A stretch of 64,000 bases of DNA from Terriglobus sp. TAA 43 (GCF_000800015.1 NZ_JUGR01000001.1:1612001-1676000), one strand, 5' to 3'. Counted from the first letter of the stretch, positions 34,004-43,529 are shown. Translations and numbers: made by a program. The notes: generated by a model not told the origin, from the sequence alone.

Positions 34004-36727
34004 CTATCGCTCTGACATAAGAGCCGACATGTTGATGCTGCCATCAGCATGCAGGAGATAGCGGATTGCGCCCATAGTGTCTGTTCGTGCCGTCTTCACA
34101 TGTGCCCCTTGAAGCCGTTGCAACACTTGCATGCGTGGATGACCGAATGGATTTCCTCTTCCGCAAGAGATCACCGCGCATTGCGACTGAAGTTGTTGGA
34201 GAAACTCTTCACTGGTGGATGTGTTGCTTCCATGGTGGCCAACTTTTAACAACGTAGAAGTTGGCAAACCATGGCGCAACATTGCTTCTTCAGAAGCGCG
34301 CTCCGCGTCGCCAGCCACTAGTACTGATGATTTGCCGTACTGCAAGCGAAGCACTAACGAGTCATCATTCGCTGGTTCGTTTCCGTTTTGATATCCCGGC
34401 ACAGGACTCTCTGCGGTAATGCTAACGCTTCCAAGTTGTGCGGTATCTCCTAAGTGCATGCGCCGAACGCTAACGTTATCGGCCCCCGCTTCTTCAACGA
34501 GGTCTTGCAGCAAGGGCGATGCGGCATCCACGCTGATCCACAATTCCCGTGGATGAAAGTTGCGAAGAACGGCCAGCGCGCCTCCGATATGGTCGCTGTG
34601 CGCATGCGTGACTACAAGCACATCAATCGTGCGGATCCTTTGTCGCCACAGCATGGGTGAAACAATCTCTTCCCCGATATCGAAGTTAGAAGTTGTGTTT
34701 TGCGTCCGTGATCCCATGGGACCGCCAGCATCAATGACCATGACTTTCCCCTCGGGCGTTGTCACAAACTCCGAGTCTCCTTGCCCCACGTCAATCGATG
34801 TGAAGGACAACGCGTCACCTGCAAACGCCGGACGAGACGGTAGTAAAAGGACGACGAATGCAGCGACCGTCAGAACACATCCAATCCATGCAGATCTGCG
34901 TCGATGTTCATGCAGCAGAAGTATCGCGAGTAGCCACAACAAACATGCTGCAGCAATGCATGCGGGAAGCGGTGATGGGGCTCGCATATCCGCACCATGA
35001 GACGCATTCAGCGTGCGCACGACATAACCAATGCCATGCAGGCTAAGGGCCGTCATCGCTGCCGGAATTAGTGCAAGTAAGGGGTGCAGCAGAGAAAGCA
35101 GGAACGTTGTCATGGCACATCCCATAACAAATCCAATCAATGGAAGTGCTAGTAGATTTGCAGGTGCTGCGAATGGCGTCAGACGGTGGAAGTACACCAT
35201 CATTGGCAAGGTCATTACAAGTTCTGCCATGAGTATGCTCAGGATGGCTTCGGAAACAACCAAGATTATCCGTAGTAACCATGCGGGCACACGCTGCGCG
35301 ATGGGCATGCCATACCGCTTCGGCAACCAGCCCGTAAATAGCCGGCCCGCAACGCGGCAAGCGATGCGAAGCTGGGCCAGATACGGCGCGTAATGCACAT
35401 CAAGATGAGTGTGTTCGATGTATTTCAGCGCATCGGCACACGGGCCTAACGTGCGCGATACAAGCGGCAAGGCGATACCACCCACTGCAAACACAGAAAG
35501 CACTGTCATCTGCAGGCTTGCTTCAAACAGTGCATTCGGGTCGAGACATAGCATTCCCAGAATGGCAATACCGAGAGCGTTCATCACCTGGCGTTCGCGG
35601 TCGAGAACCATTGCGAGAAGGTAGATCGTGGACATGAACAGTGCGCGACGGACCGGTTCTCCAAAACCGGTCAGCACCGCATATCCACTTACCCCCAACA
35701 GCGTGCAGAGAGCTGCACCCCACGGTGCCATGCGAAGCCGTAGAAAAAACTGATAGAACACAGCCATCAGGATCGCAATGTGAACTCCTGCGACGACGAA
35801 TAGGTGAAAAGACCCCGTGCGCTCAAACGCCATCCGGACATTACGTTGCAGCGCCGTACGGTCCCCAAAGAGCATTGCGCGCAACATAGAAGCATCCGTT
35901 GCATTCCACTGCATGACATACGGAAGATATCTCATCCACGGAGAGATGGTGAGTAACGTAATGCGATCAGATGACCAATGCTGCGCACGTTGAAACCAAC
36001 ATCTAAACGAAATAGAAGACGGAGGCAGTACGCGGAGTTGCTTCACATCGGCAGTTGCCGCGATGATGATTCCGGCATCCTGCAACCGATCCGCATAGTT
36101 CCATATGTCCGGATCGCGAAATCGATCCTGAGGATGCATGCGGAGCGTAAGTTCTACGTGTGTGCCGCAAGGAAGATAGGGAACATCCTGTATGGCATTG
36201 TGTGATGAAAGCGTTGCCTGAATGCCCCCACTCACGGGGCGCATCACCGAAATGTCGGGCGTGATTTCTTCAGCACGTAAAGCATTCAGCTGCAGAACTT
36301 CACGTGCATTTCCTTCCGCTTCCTCCTCCTCCCAAGCGTCATCATCAGGCTTTGATGCAACAGAAGTGGAGATCATGCGGGAGTTCGTCACCACAGCTTC
36401 TACCTTGCGCTGCAGTGTATCGGCGTAAGGAATCAGCGATGCATTCTGTGTGGATGGCCGCAGCAATACAGTCGCCCACCCCAGTGCGATGAAGGCAACA
36501 GCAGTTGCAAACCACGCCATGCGTGGAGCTCTTGCCACTGCCGATGCAGCAACAACAAGAAGAAGAACGCACGTGAGTAAGACATGCATTGGCGGTTGCC
36601 ACCAATTGCGGAAAAGGATGCCGAGCGCAAAACATCCGGCTATCACCAGCGCGGGACTGTTGTGGAGGCGCAGCGGCTGCACGCTACTGAATTGGGCGGG
36701 GTGCGTATAGACCTCGCCGAAGAACAT
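34004..36727 (-). CDS. comEC: ComEC/Rec2 DNA-uptake channel
   Basis: ComEC carries single-stranded DNA across the inner membrane during natural transformation. The 907-residue protein has N-terminal helices with an OB-fold-like segment (DUF4131), a central competence domain with about eight helices (MLFGDRTALQRNVRMAFERT, FVVAGVHIAILMAVFY) and a C-terminal metallo-beta-lactamase-like domain (SIDVGQGDSEFVTTPEG, VTHAHSDHIGG, LVAGDAERASEE, KVGHHGSNTSTSEE). HAHSDH gives an apparently intact metal site, so nuclease activity is plausible. ATG 36727 has AAAGGTG 8 bp upstream; a GTG at 36793 that overlaps the rlmD stop is an alternative. It is last in the nadC-to-comEC run. Confidence 0.92.
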   Translation of the reverse strand: MFFGEVYTHPAQFSSVQPLRLHNSPALVIAGCFALGILFRNWWQPPMHVLLTCVLLLVVAASAVARAPRMAWFATAVAFIALGWATVLLRPSTQNASLIPYADTLQRKVEAVVTNSRMISTSVASKPDDDAWEEEEAEGNAREVLQLNALRAEEITPDISVMRPVSGGIQATLSSHNAIQDVPYLPCGTHVELTLRMHPQDRFRDPDIWNYADRLQDAGIIIAATADVKQLRVLPPSSISFRCWFQRAQHWSSDRITLLTISPWMRYLPYVMQWNATDASMLRAMLFGDRTALQRNVRMAFERTGSFHLFVVAGVHIAILMAVFYQFFLRLRMAPWGAALCTLLGVSGYAVLTGFGEPVRRALFMSTIYLLAMVLDRERQVMNALGIAILGMLCLDPNALFEASLQMTVLSVFAVGGIALPLVSRTLGPCADALKYIEHTHLDVHYAPYLAQLRIACRVAGRLFTGWLPKRYGMPIAQRVPAWLLRIILVVSEAILSILMAELVMTLPMMVYFHRLTPFAAPANLLALPLIGFVMGCAMTTFLLSLLHPLLALIPAAMTALSLHGIGYVVRTLNASHGADMRAPSPLPACIAAACLLWLLAILLLHEHRRRSAWIGCVLTVAAFVVLLLPSRPAFAGDALSFTSIDVGQGDSEFVTTPEGKVMVIDAGGPMGSRTQNTTSNFDIGEEIVSPMLWRQRIRTIDVLVVTHAHSDHIGGALAVLRNFHPRELWISVDAASPLLQDLVEEAGADNVSVRRMHLGDTAQLGSVSITAESPVPGYQNGNEPANDDSLVLRLQYGKSSVLVAGDAERASEEAMLRHGLPTSTLLKVGHHGSNTSTSEEFLQQLQSQCAVISCGRGNPFGHPRMQVLQRLQGAHVKTARTDTMGAIRYLLHADGSINMSALMSER

Positions 36728-36789
36728 GCTGCGCGCACCTTTGACACACTCGATTGCCGTATTGTGTTTTGCCTCAATGCCCTTGGTTG

Positions 36790-37995
36790 TCACGCGGTCT
36801 CGCGTCGAAATATAGCGATCGTTTCAGTGTGGAATGTCTGCGGAAAGAGATCCAGAAGATGAAAAGCTGCGAAGGTGTAGCCGCCTTCTGACAACGTCTT
36901 TGCGTCCCGCGCAAATGTGCCTGCATCGCAGGAAACGTACACTATTTCGTGCGGTTTGAGCCGTAGCAGTGACCGTAATGCGGACAAGGAAGCGCCGGCA
37001 CGCGGTGGGTCCATCACAACAAGATCAGGCGTAACAAACGCGCGCGAAAGGAAGTCCTGAACCGTTGCGTGGGCTACACGATGCCGCGGGTATTCCGCCA
37101 TGAGGGACGTCAGATCGGATACCGCTGGTTCGCCAATTTCTACAGCGATGCCCTGATCAAAACGCTTGGCCAAGGGGACAGAGAAAAGTCCCGCGCCTGC
37201 AAACAGATCCAAAACGAAATTGCCGCTGCGATGATCCACCACCACCTTCACCATCTCTGAAGTGAGAAAACGATTCACCTGGAAGAAGGCATTGCGTGTG
37301 ATGCGATAGATACTGTCTGCAACGCGATAGGCTAGCTGCGACTCGCCCCAGCGGGCAATTTCAATGCGCTGCGTGGCCTGCACGCGCTTGGATTGTGCCT
37401 TGTCTGGAGCGGCTGCGGAGAGACCGCTTCCAACCAGTTGAGGAAATTCATTTCGCACCGTATCGCAAAGGAGACGAAGTTGCGCAGGCGCATTGCGACT
37501 TACTTCTGCGACCGGCGCATCACAATGCATGGATATCTGAACGCCTCGCTCTTCGCTATCGGTGAAGAGCTCCATCGCAACCGCTCCTTCCGGCCAACAG
37601 AGCTTTTCTTCACGTACAAGATCGCGCATCCTCAATGCCATGCGAATCAGCAACGGAGAAGCGATAGGACACTCATCAATCGAGAGAAAATCATTGCTGC
37701 CGCGGCGACTGTAGCCGATGCTGTCGTTGTCAATGCGCAAGCGGATGCGATTGCGATATTCCCATGGTTCGGCGCTGTGTGTTTCGATGGCAGGAACAGA
37801 GGAAATACCTGATGCGTGCAGAACATCTATCAACATGGCCTGCTTTGCAATGAGTTGATCTTTGTAAGTGATGTCCTGCACCTGACATCCGCCACACTGG
37901 CCGAAATGCGGACAACGAGCCGGGACACGATGCGGCATGGCGTCAATGATGGAGAGCAGCTTCTGTTCCGGCGCGATCTGTGCTGCGTGTCTCAT
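36790..37995 (-). CDS. rlmD: 23S rRNA (uracil-5-)-methyltransferase, RlmD type, without TRAM domain
   Basis: The 401-residue enzyme methylates a uridine with SAM. The iron-sulfur cysteines are C28, C34, C37 (CPHFGQCGGC) and C109 (SIDECPIA). The SAM site is VLDLFAGAGLFSVPLA, and the catalytic cysteine is in YVSCDAGTFARD after VVMDPPRAG. Most RumA/RlmD proteins have a TRAM RNA-binding domain of about 60 residues before the cluster; here only 27 residues precede C28 and the upstream frame belongs to another gene, so the domain is absent. RlmC or TrmA-like specificity cannot be ruled out. It starts 3 bp after the upstream gene ends. Confidence 0.88.
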   Translation of the reverse strand: MRHAAQIAPEQKLLSIIDAMPHRVPARCPHFGQCGGCQVQDITYKDQLIAKQAMLIDVLHASGISSVPAIETHSAEPWEYRNRIRLRIDNDSIGYSRRGSNDFLSIDECPIASPLLIRMALRMRDLVREEKLCWPEGAVAMELFTDSEERGVQISMHCDAPVAEVSRNAPAQLRLLCDTVRNEFPQLVGSGLSAAAPDKAQSKRVQATQRIEIARWGESQLAYRVADSIYRITRNAFFQVNRFLTSEMVKVVVDHRSGNFVLDLFAGAGLFSVPLAKRFDQGIAVEIGEPAVSDLTSLMAEYPRHRVAHATVQDFLSRAFVTPDLVVMDPPRAGASLSALRSLLRLKPHEIVYVSCDAGTFARDAKTLSEGGYTFAAFHLLDLFPQTFHTETIAIFRRETA

Positions 37996-37998
37996 CGC

Positions 37999-38697
37999 TT
38001 ATTCGACGCTCATGTAGAACAGGCTAAGACGCGGCACGCCGCGCGCTTCCATCAGACGCTTGTGAACAAATTGTTCGGTTACCTGCTTCAACTGCACAGC
38101 CGACATCTTACCGCGATAGGGAGCTAATTCGCGCGCTGCCTGCGCGCGCAGAACCACCACTTCTTCTTCCGTTGCAGAAAGCATCAGGGCAGCAAACATG
38201 CGCTCTTCCAGAGCAGTTAATGTAATCTCCAGACCCTCAGTGGATGGCGCCGACTCCGTCTCCACTTCATCTGCAAGAGCGCGGAGCCGTTCCGCAAGCG
38301 AGACGAATGCAGCGTCCTGCTGCGCCCTAACAGCTGCTGCATTCTGGCGAAGATAGGCTGCGATGCGTTGTGGCTGAAATCCGCTGTCTTCTTCGCTTAC
38401 AGCTGTTTTCGCGACACCCACAGCAGCATCACGCATTGCCTCTGTTGCAGCCATGACGGCCTGTGCACACCATGCGAGCCCGTTGACCTTGCGAACGCGT
38501 CCAGCAGTTTTTTGTGCGCGTTGATCGTATCTATCAAACGCGTCGTCAATGCCCTGCAGAACGGCTTCCAGAGGCACGCCTGCCTCTCTCCACATTTCAA
38601 TCAGCGCCCAATCCAACGTACTGAGCAGTAGCAGGGTTCCTCTGCGCTGCTGGAAACGGATTTCGATCTCTGTAAAGTAGTTGAAGTAATTCAGCAA
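37999..38697 (-). CDS. Conserved hypothetical helical protein in the comEC run
   Basis: The 232-residue protein is almost wholly helical and rich in Ala, Glu, Gln and Arg. It contains LLLLSTLDWALIEMWREAGVP, followed by AVLQGIDDAFDRYD, and a C-terminal stretch SAVQLKQVTEQFVHKRLME. No domain is recognised; the pattern 'IEMWREAGVPLEAVLQGID' recalls small DNA-binding helical bundles but this is only an impression. The start is a TTG at 38697 with GGAG 11 bp upstream inside the coaX end. It is tightly packed between coaX (7 bp) and rlmD (3 bp), which supports a real gene. Confidence 0.7.
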   Translation of the reverse strand: MLNYFNYFTEIEIRFQQRRGTLLLLSTLDWALIEMWREAGVPLEAVLQGIDDAFDRYDQRAQKTAGRVRKVNGLAWCAQAVMAATEAMRDAAVGVAKTAVSEEDSGFQPQRIAAYLRQNAAAVRAQQDAAFVSLAERLRALADEVETESAPSTEGLEITLTALEERMFAALMLSATEEEVVVLRAQAARELAPYRGKMSAVQLKQVTEQFVHKRLMEARGVPRLSLFYMSVE

Positions 38698-38704
38698 CGC
38701 GCAT

Positions 38705-39532
38705 TTACTCCGAGCGTTGTGTTGTGGTCATGGTGCGGCGGCGCACGCGATCCTGATTGCGCTCGTAAATCAAGCGAACACCATCCAGCGTCAGGTTTTC
38801 GTCCACGTGGCGAATCGTACGCGAGGTCTCAGCCAGCATGCGCGCAAAACCTCCGGTGGCCACCACTTTAGTCTCAGTTGCCAACTCAGCAATCATTCGC
38901 TCACAGATGCCGTCCACCAGGCCGATATAGCCGTAATAGAGCCCGATCTGAATGTGATCCACCGTGTTGGTACCGATCACTTTGCCCGGCTTGCGAATGT
39001 TCACACGTCCCAATTTTGCTGCACGCTCAAACAACGCATCTGCACTGATGCCAATACCAGGGGCAATTGCGCCTCCCAGATATTCGCCGCGTTGCGAGAT
39101 CACATCAAACGTTGTCGCAGTGCCAAGATCCACAACGATGGTTGGCCCACCATAACGTTCAAAAGCCGCGACGCAATTCACTATGCGGTCTGCTCCCACT
39201 TCAGCCGGATTGTCCACCAGCACTGGAAGGCCCGTCTTCACACCCGGCTCCACGAAGAGCGGTTTCACGCCAAACAACTTTTCAATGACATCGCGGAACA
39301 GCGAATCAATCGGAGGCACCACGGATGAAATAGCCACTCCGGTTACCGCCGTGATATCGACTCCATCCATGTTGAAGAGAGCGCGCAACACCATGCGCAG
39401 TTCATCCAGCGTTCTTTGCACTGGAGTGGCAATACGCCAGCAGTGCGTTTGCGCTACGGGCGCTTCTGGGCTGGCCGGGCGGTACAGCCCTAGTACTGTG
39501 TTGGTATTGCCTACGTCGATCGCCAGCAGCAT
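38705..39532 (-). CDS. coaX: Type III pantothenate kinase
   Basis: CoaX phosphorylates pantothenate, the first step of coenzyme A synthesis. The 275-residue protein has the ATP-binding LLAIDVGNTNTVLGLY at the start, VLVDNPAEVGADRIVN with the pantothenate-binding GADR, VVDLGTATTFDV and GGAIAPGI, all diagnostic. It lies 30 bp downstream of birA, the other cofactor gene of the run, and just ahead of the helical hypothetical gene. Confidence 0.96.
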   Translation of the reverse strand: MLLAIDVGNTNTVLGLYRPASPEAPVAQTHCWRIATPVQRTLDELRMVLRALFNMDGVDITAVTGVAISSVVPPIDSLFRDVIEKLFGVKPLFVEPGVKTGLPVLVDNPAEVGADRIVNCVAAFERYGGPTIVVDLGTATTFDVISQRGEYLGGAIAPGIGISADALFERAAKLGRVNIRKPGKVIGTNTVDHIQIGLYYGYIGLVDGICERMIAELATETKVVATGGFARMLAETSRTIRHVDENLTLDGVRLIYERNQDRVRRRTMTTTQRSE

Positions 39533-39562
39533 TCCTTTACTCCCTGCTTGTCGTCGGTTGTT

Positions 39563-40372
39563 TCACAACTCGCGAACTCCGCCATGGCGCACTACTCGTT
39601 CAGTGCCGTCGTCGCAATGGATGCGGAGAAGGCCCTCGGTTGTGAGTCCGGCGGTTTTGCCAGTATAGCCTTCCTGCTCCGCTACATGAACGCGCTTGCC
39701 GCGCACCCATGAGCTTTTCTGTTCCATACGATGGAAGACCTCATTGCTGTCCGAGTCAAGTTGCCGCAATTCCCCATCCATCTGCAGAAGCAGGGCAATG
39801 GCAAGCTCTTCCCTGCTCACGCTAACCCCCAGCTCACGACGCAATGACGTCGCAACAGTGGCAAGTTCCGCAGGAAATTCCAGCTGGTTCAGGTTGATCC
39901 CAAGCCCGATGGCCGCGTGCCGGAGTTCGCCGGATGGTGTGGAAACCGCCTCGGTCAGAATGCCACCCACCTTGCGTGCAGGATTCGCACCTGTCACCAG
40001 ATCGTTTGGCCACCGAATATCCGTGATGCGTGACGCGGTAACTTGTCCAACTGCTTCAACGGCAGCCAGCGCCGTGATCATGGAGAGTTTCAGTACTTCG
40101 GAGCTTCGCAATGCCGGTCGCACCAGCATGGTCAGATAGAGGCCGCGATCCGGCTCTGAATGCCACGTGTGACCGCCGCGTCCTCGCCCTGCGGTCTGCT
40201 CGTCTGCAATGTAAACCTTGCCGGATTCCGCCCCTGCCTGCGCATCGGCGAGCGCCTGTATGTTTGTGCTGCCGATGGTGGCGAAGTGCTGCAGTCTGCC
40301 GTGGAAGATGGTTCCTTGCAGGGCTTCATTCACACGACCGACAGCAAAACTACCCATCGCCTCAGTACACAT
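39563..40372 (-). CDS. birA: Biotin-[acetyl-CoA carboxylase] ligase, without regulatory domain
   Basis: BirA activates biotin as biotinyl-AMP and attaches it to the carboxyl carrier protein. The 269-residue protein has the biotin/AMP loop GRGRGGHTWHSE, TDIRWPNDLV with the conserved Lys replaced in context by NDLVTGANPARKVGGILTE (the KVGGIL lysine present), and a C-terminal SH3-like cap. No winged helix precedes the ligase core, so this is a class I enzyme that does not repress biotin genes. Start codons at 40372 and 40357 are both possible; the first overlaps the nadC end by 11 bp. Confidence 0.92.
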   Translation of the reverse strand: MCTEAMGSFAVGRVNEALQGTIFHGRLQHFATIGSTNIQALADAQAGAESGKVYIADEQTAGRGRGGHTWHSEPDRGLYLTMLVRPALRSSEVLKLSMITALAAVEAVGQVTASRITDIRWPNDLVTGANPARKVGGILTEAVSTPSGELRHAAIGLGINLNQLEFPAELATVATSLRRELGVSVSREELAIALLLQMDGELRQLDSDSNEVFHRMEQKSSWVRGKRVHVAEQEGYTGKTAGLTTEGLLRIHCDDGTERVVRHGGVREL

Positions 40373-41258
40373 CCGCCGTAATACGCATGCTCAAATCCAC
40401 CGCTACAGACGATCGCGTGAGCGCACCCACGGAAAGGAAGTCCACGCCCGTTTCCGCGTACTCCCGTGCATTTTCCAGTGAGATGTGTTCCGCAACCTCC
40501 AGCACCACCTTCGGCGCTTTCGCACGCATCACTTCCACGACTTCGGTAGTCTGCTTTGGCGACAAACCGACAAGCAGGAGAGCATCGGCACCCGCCGCGA
40601 CCGCATCCTCCGCGTCCTCCAGGCTGCGGACCTCAATCTCGATCTTCTGTCCCGGTTTGCGTGCGTTTGCCACTCGCTGTACGGCTTTCGTGATGCCTCC
40701 TGCGATAACCACGTGGCTGGTCTTCAACATGATGCCGTCCTGCAGGTCCAAACGATGGTTCGCACCGCCGCCGCAAGTCACAGCGTACTTGTCCAACAGT
40801 CGTAAGCCGGGTACCGTCTTGCGGGTGTCCAGAATCTTCGCGTGTGTTCCCTGGGTGAGCTGCACAAACTCATTCGTCAGGGTGGCGATACCGCTCATGC
40901 GCTGCATCAGGTTGAGAATGACGCGCTCGCAGGAAAAGATGGCCGCTGCGGAATGCCGGATAACGGCCACGGTCTGGCCCTTCCGCACACGTACGCCATC
41001 GAACATTTCTGAATGGCTGATGACCTCATAGCGGCCACTGCTCTTCTGTCCACTACGCGTCTGCATCGCTGCAAATGCGTCGAACACAGCGCAAATTACG
41101 CCCAGGCCACAGATAATGCAATCCTGTCGCACGAGGATCGCCGCGGATGCGCGCAGATTCGGATCAATTGCCAGCGCCGTCGTGACGTCGCTGGTGGCCT
41201 TATCTTCCGCGAGAGCGGCTTCCACGATTGCTGCAATTTTTCTGCTTTTCCAGTCCAT
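40362..41258 (-). CDS. nadC: Nicotinate-nucleotide pyrophosphorylase (carboxylating)
   Basis: NadC converts quinolinate and PRPP to nicotinate mononucleotide in NAD synthesis. The 298-residue protein has EDKATSDVTTALAI near the N terminus, RMSGIATLT, ILDTRKTVPGLRLLDKYAV, GGGANHRLDLQDGIMLK and the barrel end EVSLEnt-like EVAEHISLENAREYAETG (here EHISLENAREYA), and GVDFLSVGALTRS. It is first in the run and overlaps birA. No nadA or nadB is in the window. Confidence 0.95.
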   Translation of the reverse strand: MDWKSRKIAAIVEAALAEDKATSDVTTALAIDPNLRASAAILVRQDCIICGLGVICAVFDAFAAMQTRSGQKSSGRYEVISHSEMFDGVRVRKGQTVAVIRHSAAAIFSCERVILNLMQRMSGIATLTNEFVQLTQGTHAKILDTRKTVPGLRLLDKYAVTCGGGANHRLDLQDGIMLKTSHVVIAGGITKAVQRVANARKPGQKIEIEVRSLEDAEDAVAAGADALLLVGLSPKQTTEVVEVMRAKAPKVVLEVAEHISLENAREYAETGVDFLSVGALTRSSVAVDLSMRITADVY

Positions 41259-41337
41259 CCGATCACAATCCTAAAGGTGCAAAGCGCATCCTACGGTAAA
41301 GATGCCATAACGGCAATGCGCGTCGGCTGCGAGATAA

Positions 41338-41742
41338 ATGATTCCTGAAATGCTGCCCGAAACCCTGGCCCATCAGGCCGCCATTCTGATTCTGCTGGCC
41401 ATCCCCATTGCCTGCATGAGTTGGACAGTGACGCATGAAGAAGTGTTTCGCGAACCGCGCGAATACTGCAAGGATCTCAGCCAGAACGCACGTTCCCTGC
41501 CGCGACGGAAGTTTTTCTACCTCTTCACCTGCGAATACTGCTTCAGCCATTACGTCACCGCACTGGTGCTGCTTGTTACCCACTTCCAACTGTTGTACTC
41601 CGGTTGGCGGGGTTACGTTCTCGCTGAGTTCGCGCTGGTTTACCTCGCCAACGTTTACATGAGCCTTTACAACCGTCTCCGACTTGATATCAAGCACGAA
41701 AATGTAAGCATCGCCGTGGAAGAAGCGCAGAAGCCCGAATAG
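41338..41742 (+). CDS. Small membrane protein with a Cys pair
   Basis: The 134-residue protein has three hydrophobic segments (about residues 14-28, 72-88 and 90-108) and the conserved-looking loop KFFYLFTCEYCFSHYVT with a CxxC pair just before helix 2, similar in shape to DUF1360-like proteins (FxTCPxC). The function is unknown. It is divergent from nadC (79 bp) and converges with hom (3 bp between stops). Confidence 0.65.
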   Translation: MIPEMLPETLAHQAAILILLAIPIACMSWTVTHEEVFREPREYCKDLSQNARSLPRRKFFYLFTCEYCFSHYVTALVLLVTHFQLLYSGWRGYVLAEFALVYLANVYMSLYNRLRLDIKHENVSIAVEEAQKPE

Positions 41743-41745
41743 GAG

Positions 41746-43038
41746 CTAGTCTTCCGCCCTGTCGTCGTCCACGAGCATCTGCAGGCACAACGGCGCCTCC
41801 AGCATCGTGTTCATTCTGGCAATGGCCTTTACCGCGGCCTCCACCGTGGAGGTCAACGTGGGTTCCGTGGTAACAACGAAGGGTAGCGCATCCTTGGGAT
41901 AGCCGGGCCGCTGCAGGATGCTGTCAATGTTCGCCCCCACCTTGGTCAAAGCACCCGAGATAGCCGACACTATGCCCGGCTTGTCCCGCACGATGAAGCG
42001 GAGATAGTGCGGTGCCAGGAACTCGCCCGTAACGGCCTTTTTCTTGACCGGCAGTGCTACCGAGTTTGAACCATGCACCACGGCCAACAGGTCGCTGACG
42101 ATGGCCACCGCCGTTGGGTTGCCACCAGCGCCGTGTCCACTGAAAACAACATCGCCACCAAATTCACCGGACGTTACGACCATATTTTGCGTACCGTGGG
42201 ACCAGGCAATGGGAGAACTCTTCGGCACCAGCATGGGCGCGACGCGTGCACGCAGCACGCCAGCGCGAAGCTCAGCACGTGCAATCTGTCGAACAGTGCA
42301 GCCAAGTTCCTTTGCATAGGCAAAGTCCACGGCGCTCACGTTGCGGATGGTCTGCGCAGGCACTTCATCGGGGTTGATACCAATCTGCATGGCGGCACGC
42401 ACCAGGATGCAGAGCTTCGCGCGCGCATCGTAACCATCCACGTCCGCCGTGGGGTCAGCTTCGGCGTAGCCCGCCGCCTGCGCCTGCTTCAGCACATCCG
42501 CGTATTCCGCCCCCTGCTCCATGTGCGACAGCATAAAGTTGCAGGTGCCGTTCAGAATGCCGCTTAGACGCGTAATGCGATCGCCCTGCAAGCCATGCAG
42601 CGTAGCCGGAATGACCGGGACACCACCGGCAACTGCGGCGTTGTAAACCAGGACGCGATTGTTCTCACGCGCCAGCTTGGCAAGGCCTGCGCCTTTGTAA
42701 GCGATTAATTGCTTGTTCGCGGTGACGACGTGCTTGCCGCTGCTGAGAGCCTTACGCAGCCAGCCTTCAATGGGATCGATACCACCGATGGTCTCAATGA
42801 CGACATCGACATCCGACTTCAGGATGTCCTGAATGTTTTCCGTCCAGACAATCCCGCTGTTCAGGCCTTTGGCCGTCGCGCCAGAGCGTTTGCGTTCCAC
42901 GCCGCGGTTGTAAATATGCGTAAGTTCGATGCCAGGGAACTTCTGGCCGCGCAATAACTGCGCCACCGACGACCCCACCGTGCCGAAGCCGAGAATTGCA
43001 ACCTTTGTTGCCGCCTTTGCCGCAGTCTGCTTCGCCAT
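41746..43038 (-). CDS. hom: Homoserine dehydrogenase with ACT domain
   Basis: The enzyme reduces aspartate semialdehyde to homoserine, on the way to threonine and methionine. The 430-residue protein has the NAD(P) motif ILGFGTVGSSVAQLL (residues about 14-28), VVIETIGG, HVVTANKQLIAYKG, AAVAGGVPVI, ILNGTCNFMLS and the catalytic ADPTADVDGYDARAK region. A C-terminal ACT domain (about residues 345-425, YLRFIVRDKPGIVSAISGAL) suggests feedback inhibition by threonine. It starts 5 bp after the end of guaD and is probably co-transcribed with it. Confidence 0.95.
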   Translation of the reverse strand: MAKQTAAKAATKVAILGFGTVGSSVAQLLRGQKFPGIELTHIYNRGVERKRSGATAKGLNSGIVWTENIQDILKSDVDVVIETIGGIDPIEGWLRKALSSGKHVVTANKQLIAYKGAGLAKLARENNRVLVYNAAVAGGVPVIPATLHGLQGDRITRLSGILNGTCNFMLSHMEQGAEYADVLKQAQAAGYAEADPTADVDGYDARAKLCILVRAAMQIGINPDEVPAQTIRNVSAVDFAYAKELGCTVRQIARAELRAGVLRARVAPMLVPKSSPIAWSHGTQNMVVTSGEFGGDVVFSGHGAGGNPTAVAIVSDLLAVVHGSNSVALPVKKKAVTGEFLAPHYLRFIVRDKPGIVSAISGALTKVGANIDSILQRPGYPKDALPFVVTTEPTLTSTVEAAVKAIARMNTMLEAPLCLQMLVDDDRAED

Positions 43039-43043
43039 AGTGT

Positions 43044-43529
43044 TTAGTAGTCGATCCTTTCATTGCTGTTCTGCCATGCCTGGAACGAGCGAATGGCTTC
43101 GTCCGGCAACATGCGTTGAAACGGGATGCGTCGCTGTTCGAGCGGCCTGTTGACTTCGTCATACAAAAACTGATCGTCAAACCCTATCGCGGCTGCATCG
43201 GCTTTGGTATTCCCATAAAAAACCGACCGGCATCGCGACCAGTAGAGCGCCGCCATGCACATGGGACAGGGCTCGCATGAGGTGTAGATGTCACAGTCCT
43301 CAAGCTGAAAGGTCTCCAACTTCGCACACGCCGCGCGGATCACATTTACCTCGGCATGTGCCGTGGGATCATTCGTGCTGGTAACAGTATTTGCCCCAGC
43401 AGCGATGACTTCTCCATTGCGCACTACTACCGCCCCGAACGGCCCGCCGTTACCCGAAATGACATTGTCTGTTGCCAGCTCAATTGCCATGCGCATGAAC
43501 TTCGGATCGGGGGAAACGGTATTGCTCAT
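43044..43529 (-). CDS. guaD: Guanine deaminase, CDA-fold (GuaD type)
   Basis: The 161-residue deaminase has the zinc site H58-A-E60 in NDPTAHAEVNVIR and C88/C91 in SCEPCPMCMAALYW. The sequences GGPFGAVVVRNGE, AAAIGFDDQFLYDEV and the C-terminal FQAWQNSNERIDY follow Bacillus GuaD rather than TadA, so guanine to xanthine is the best guess; related enzymes act on isoguanine or creatinine-like substrates. ATG 43529 gives the family length; the frame continues 59 codons upstream without homology. It precedes hom. Confidence 0.85.
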   Translation of the reverse strand: MSNTVSPDPKFMRMAIELATDNVISGNGGPFGAVVVRNGEVIAAGANTVTSTNDPTAHAEVNVIRAACAKLETFQLEDCDIYTSCEPCPMCMAALYWSRCRSVFYGNTKADAAAIGFDDQFLYDEVNRPLEQRRIPFQRMLPDEAIRSFQAWQNSNERIDY

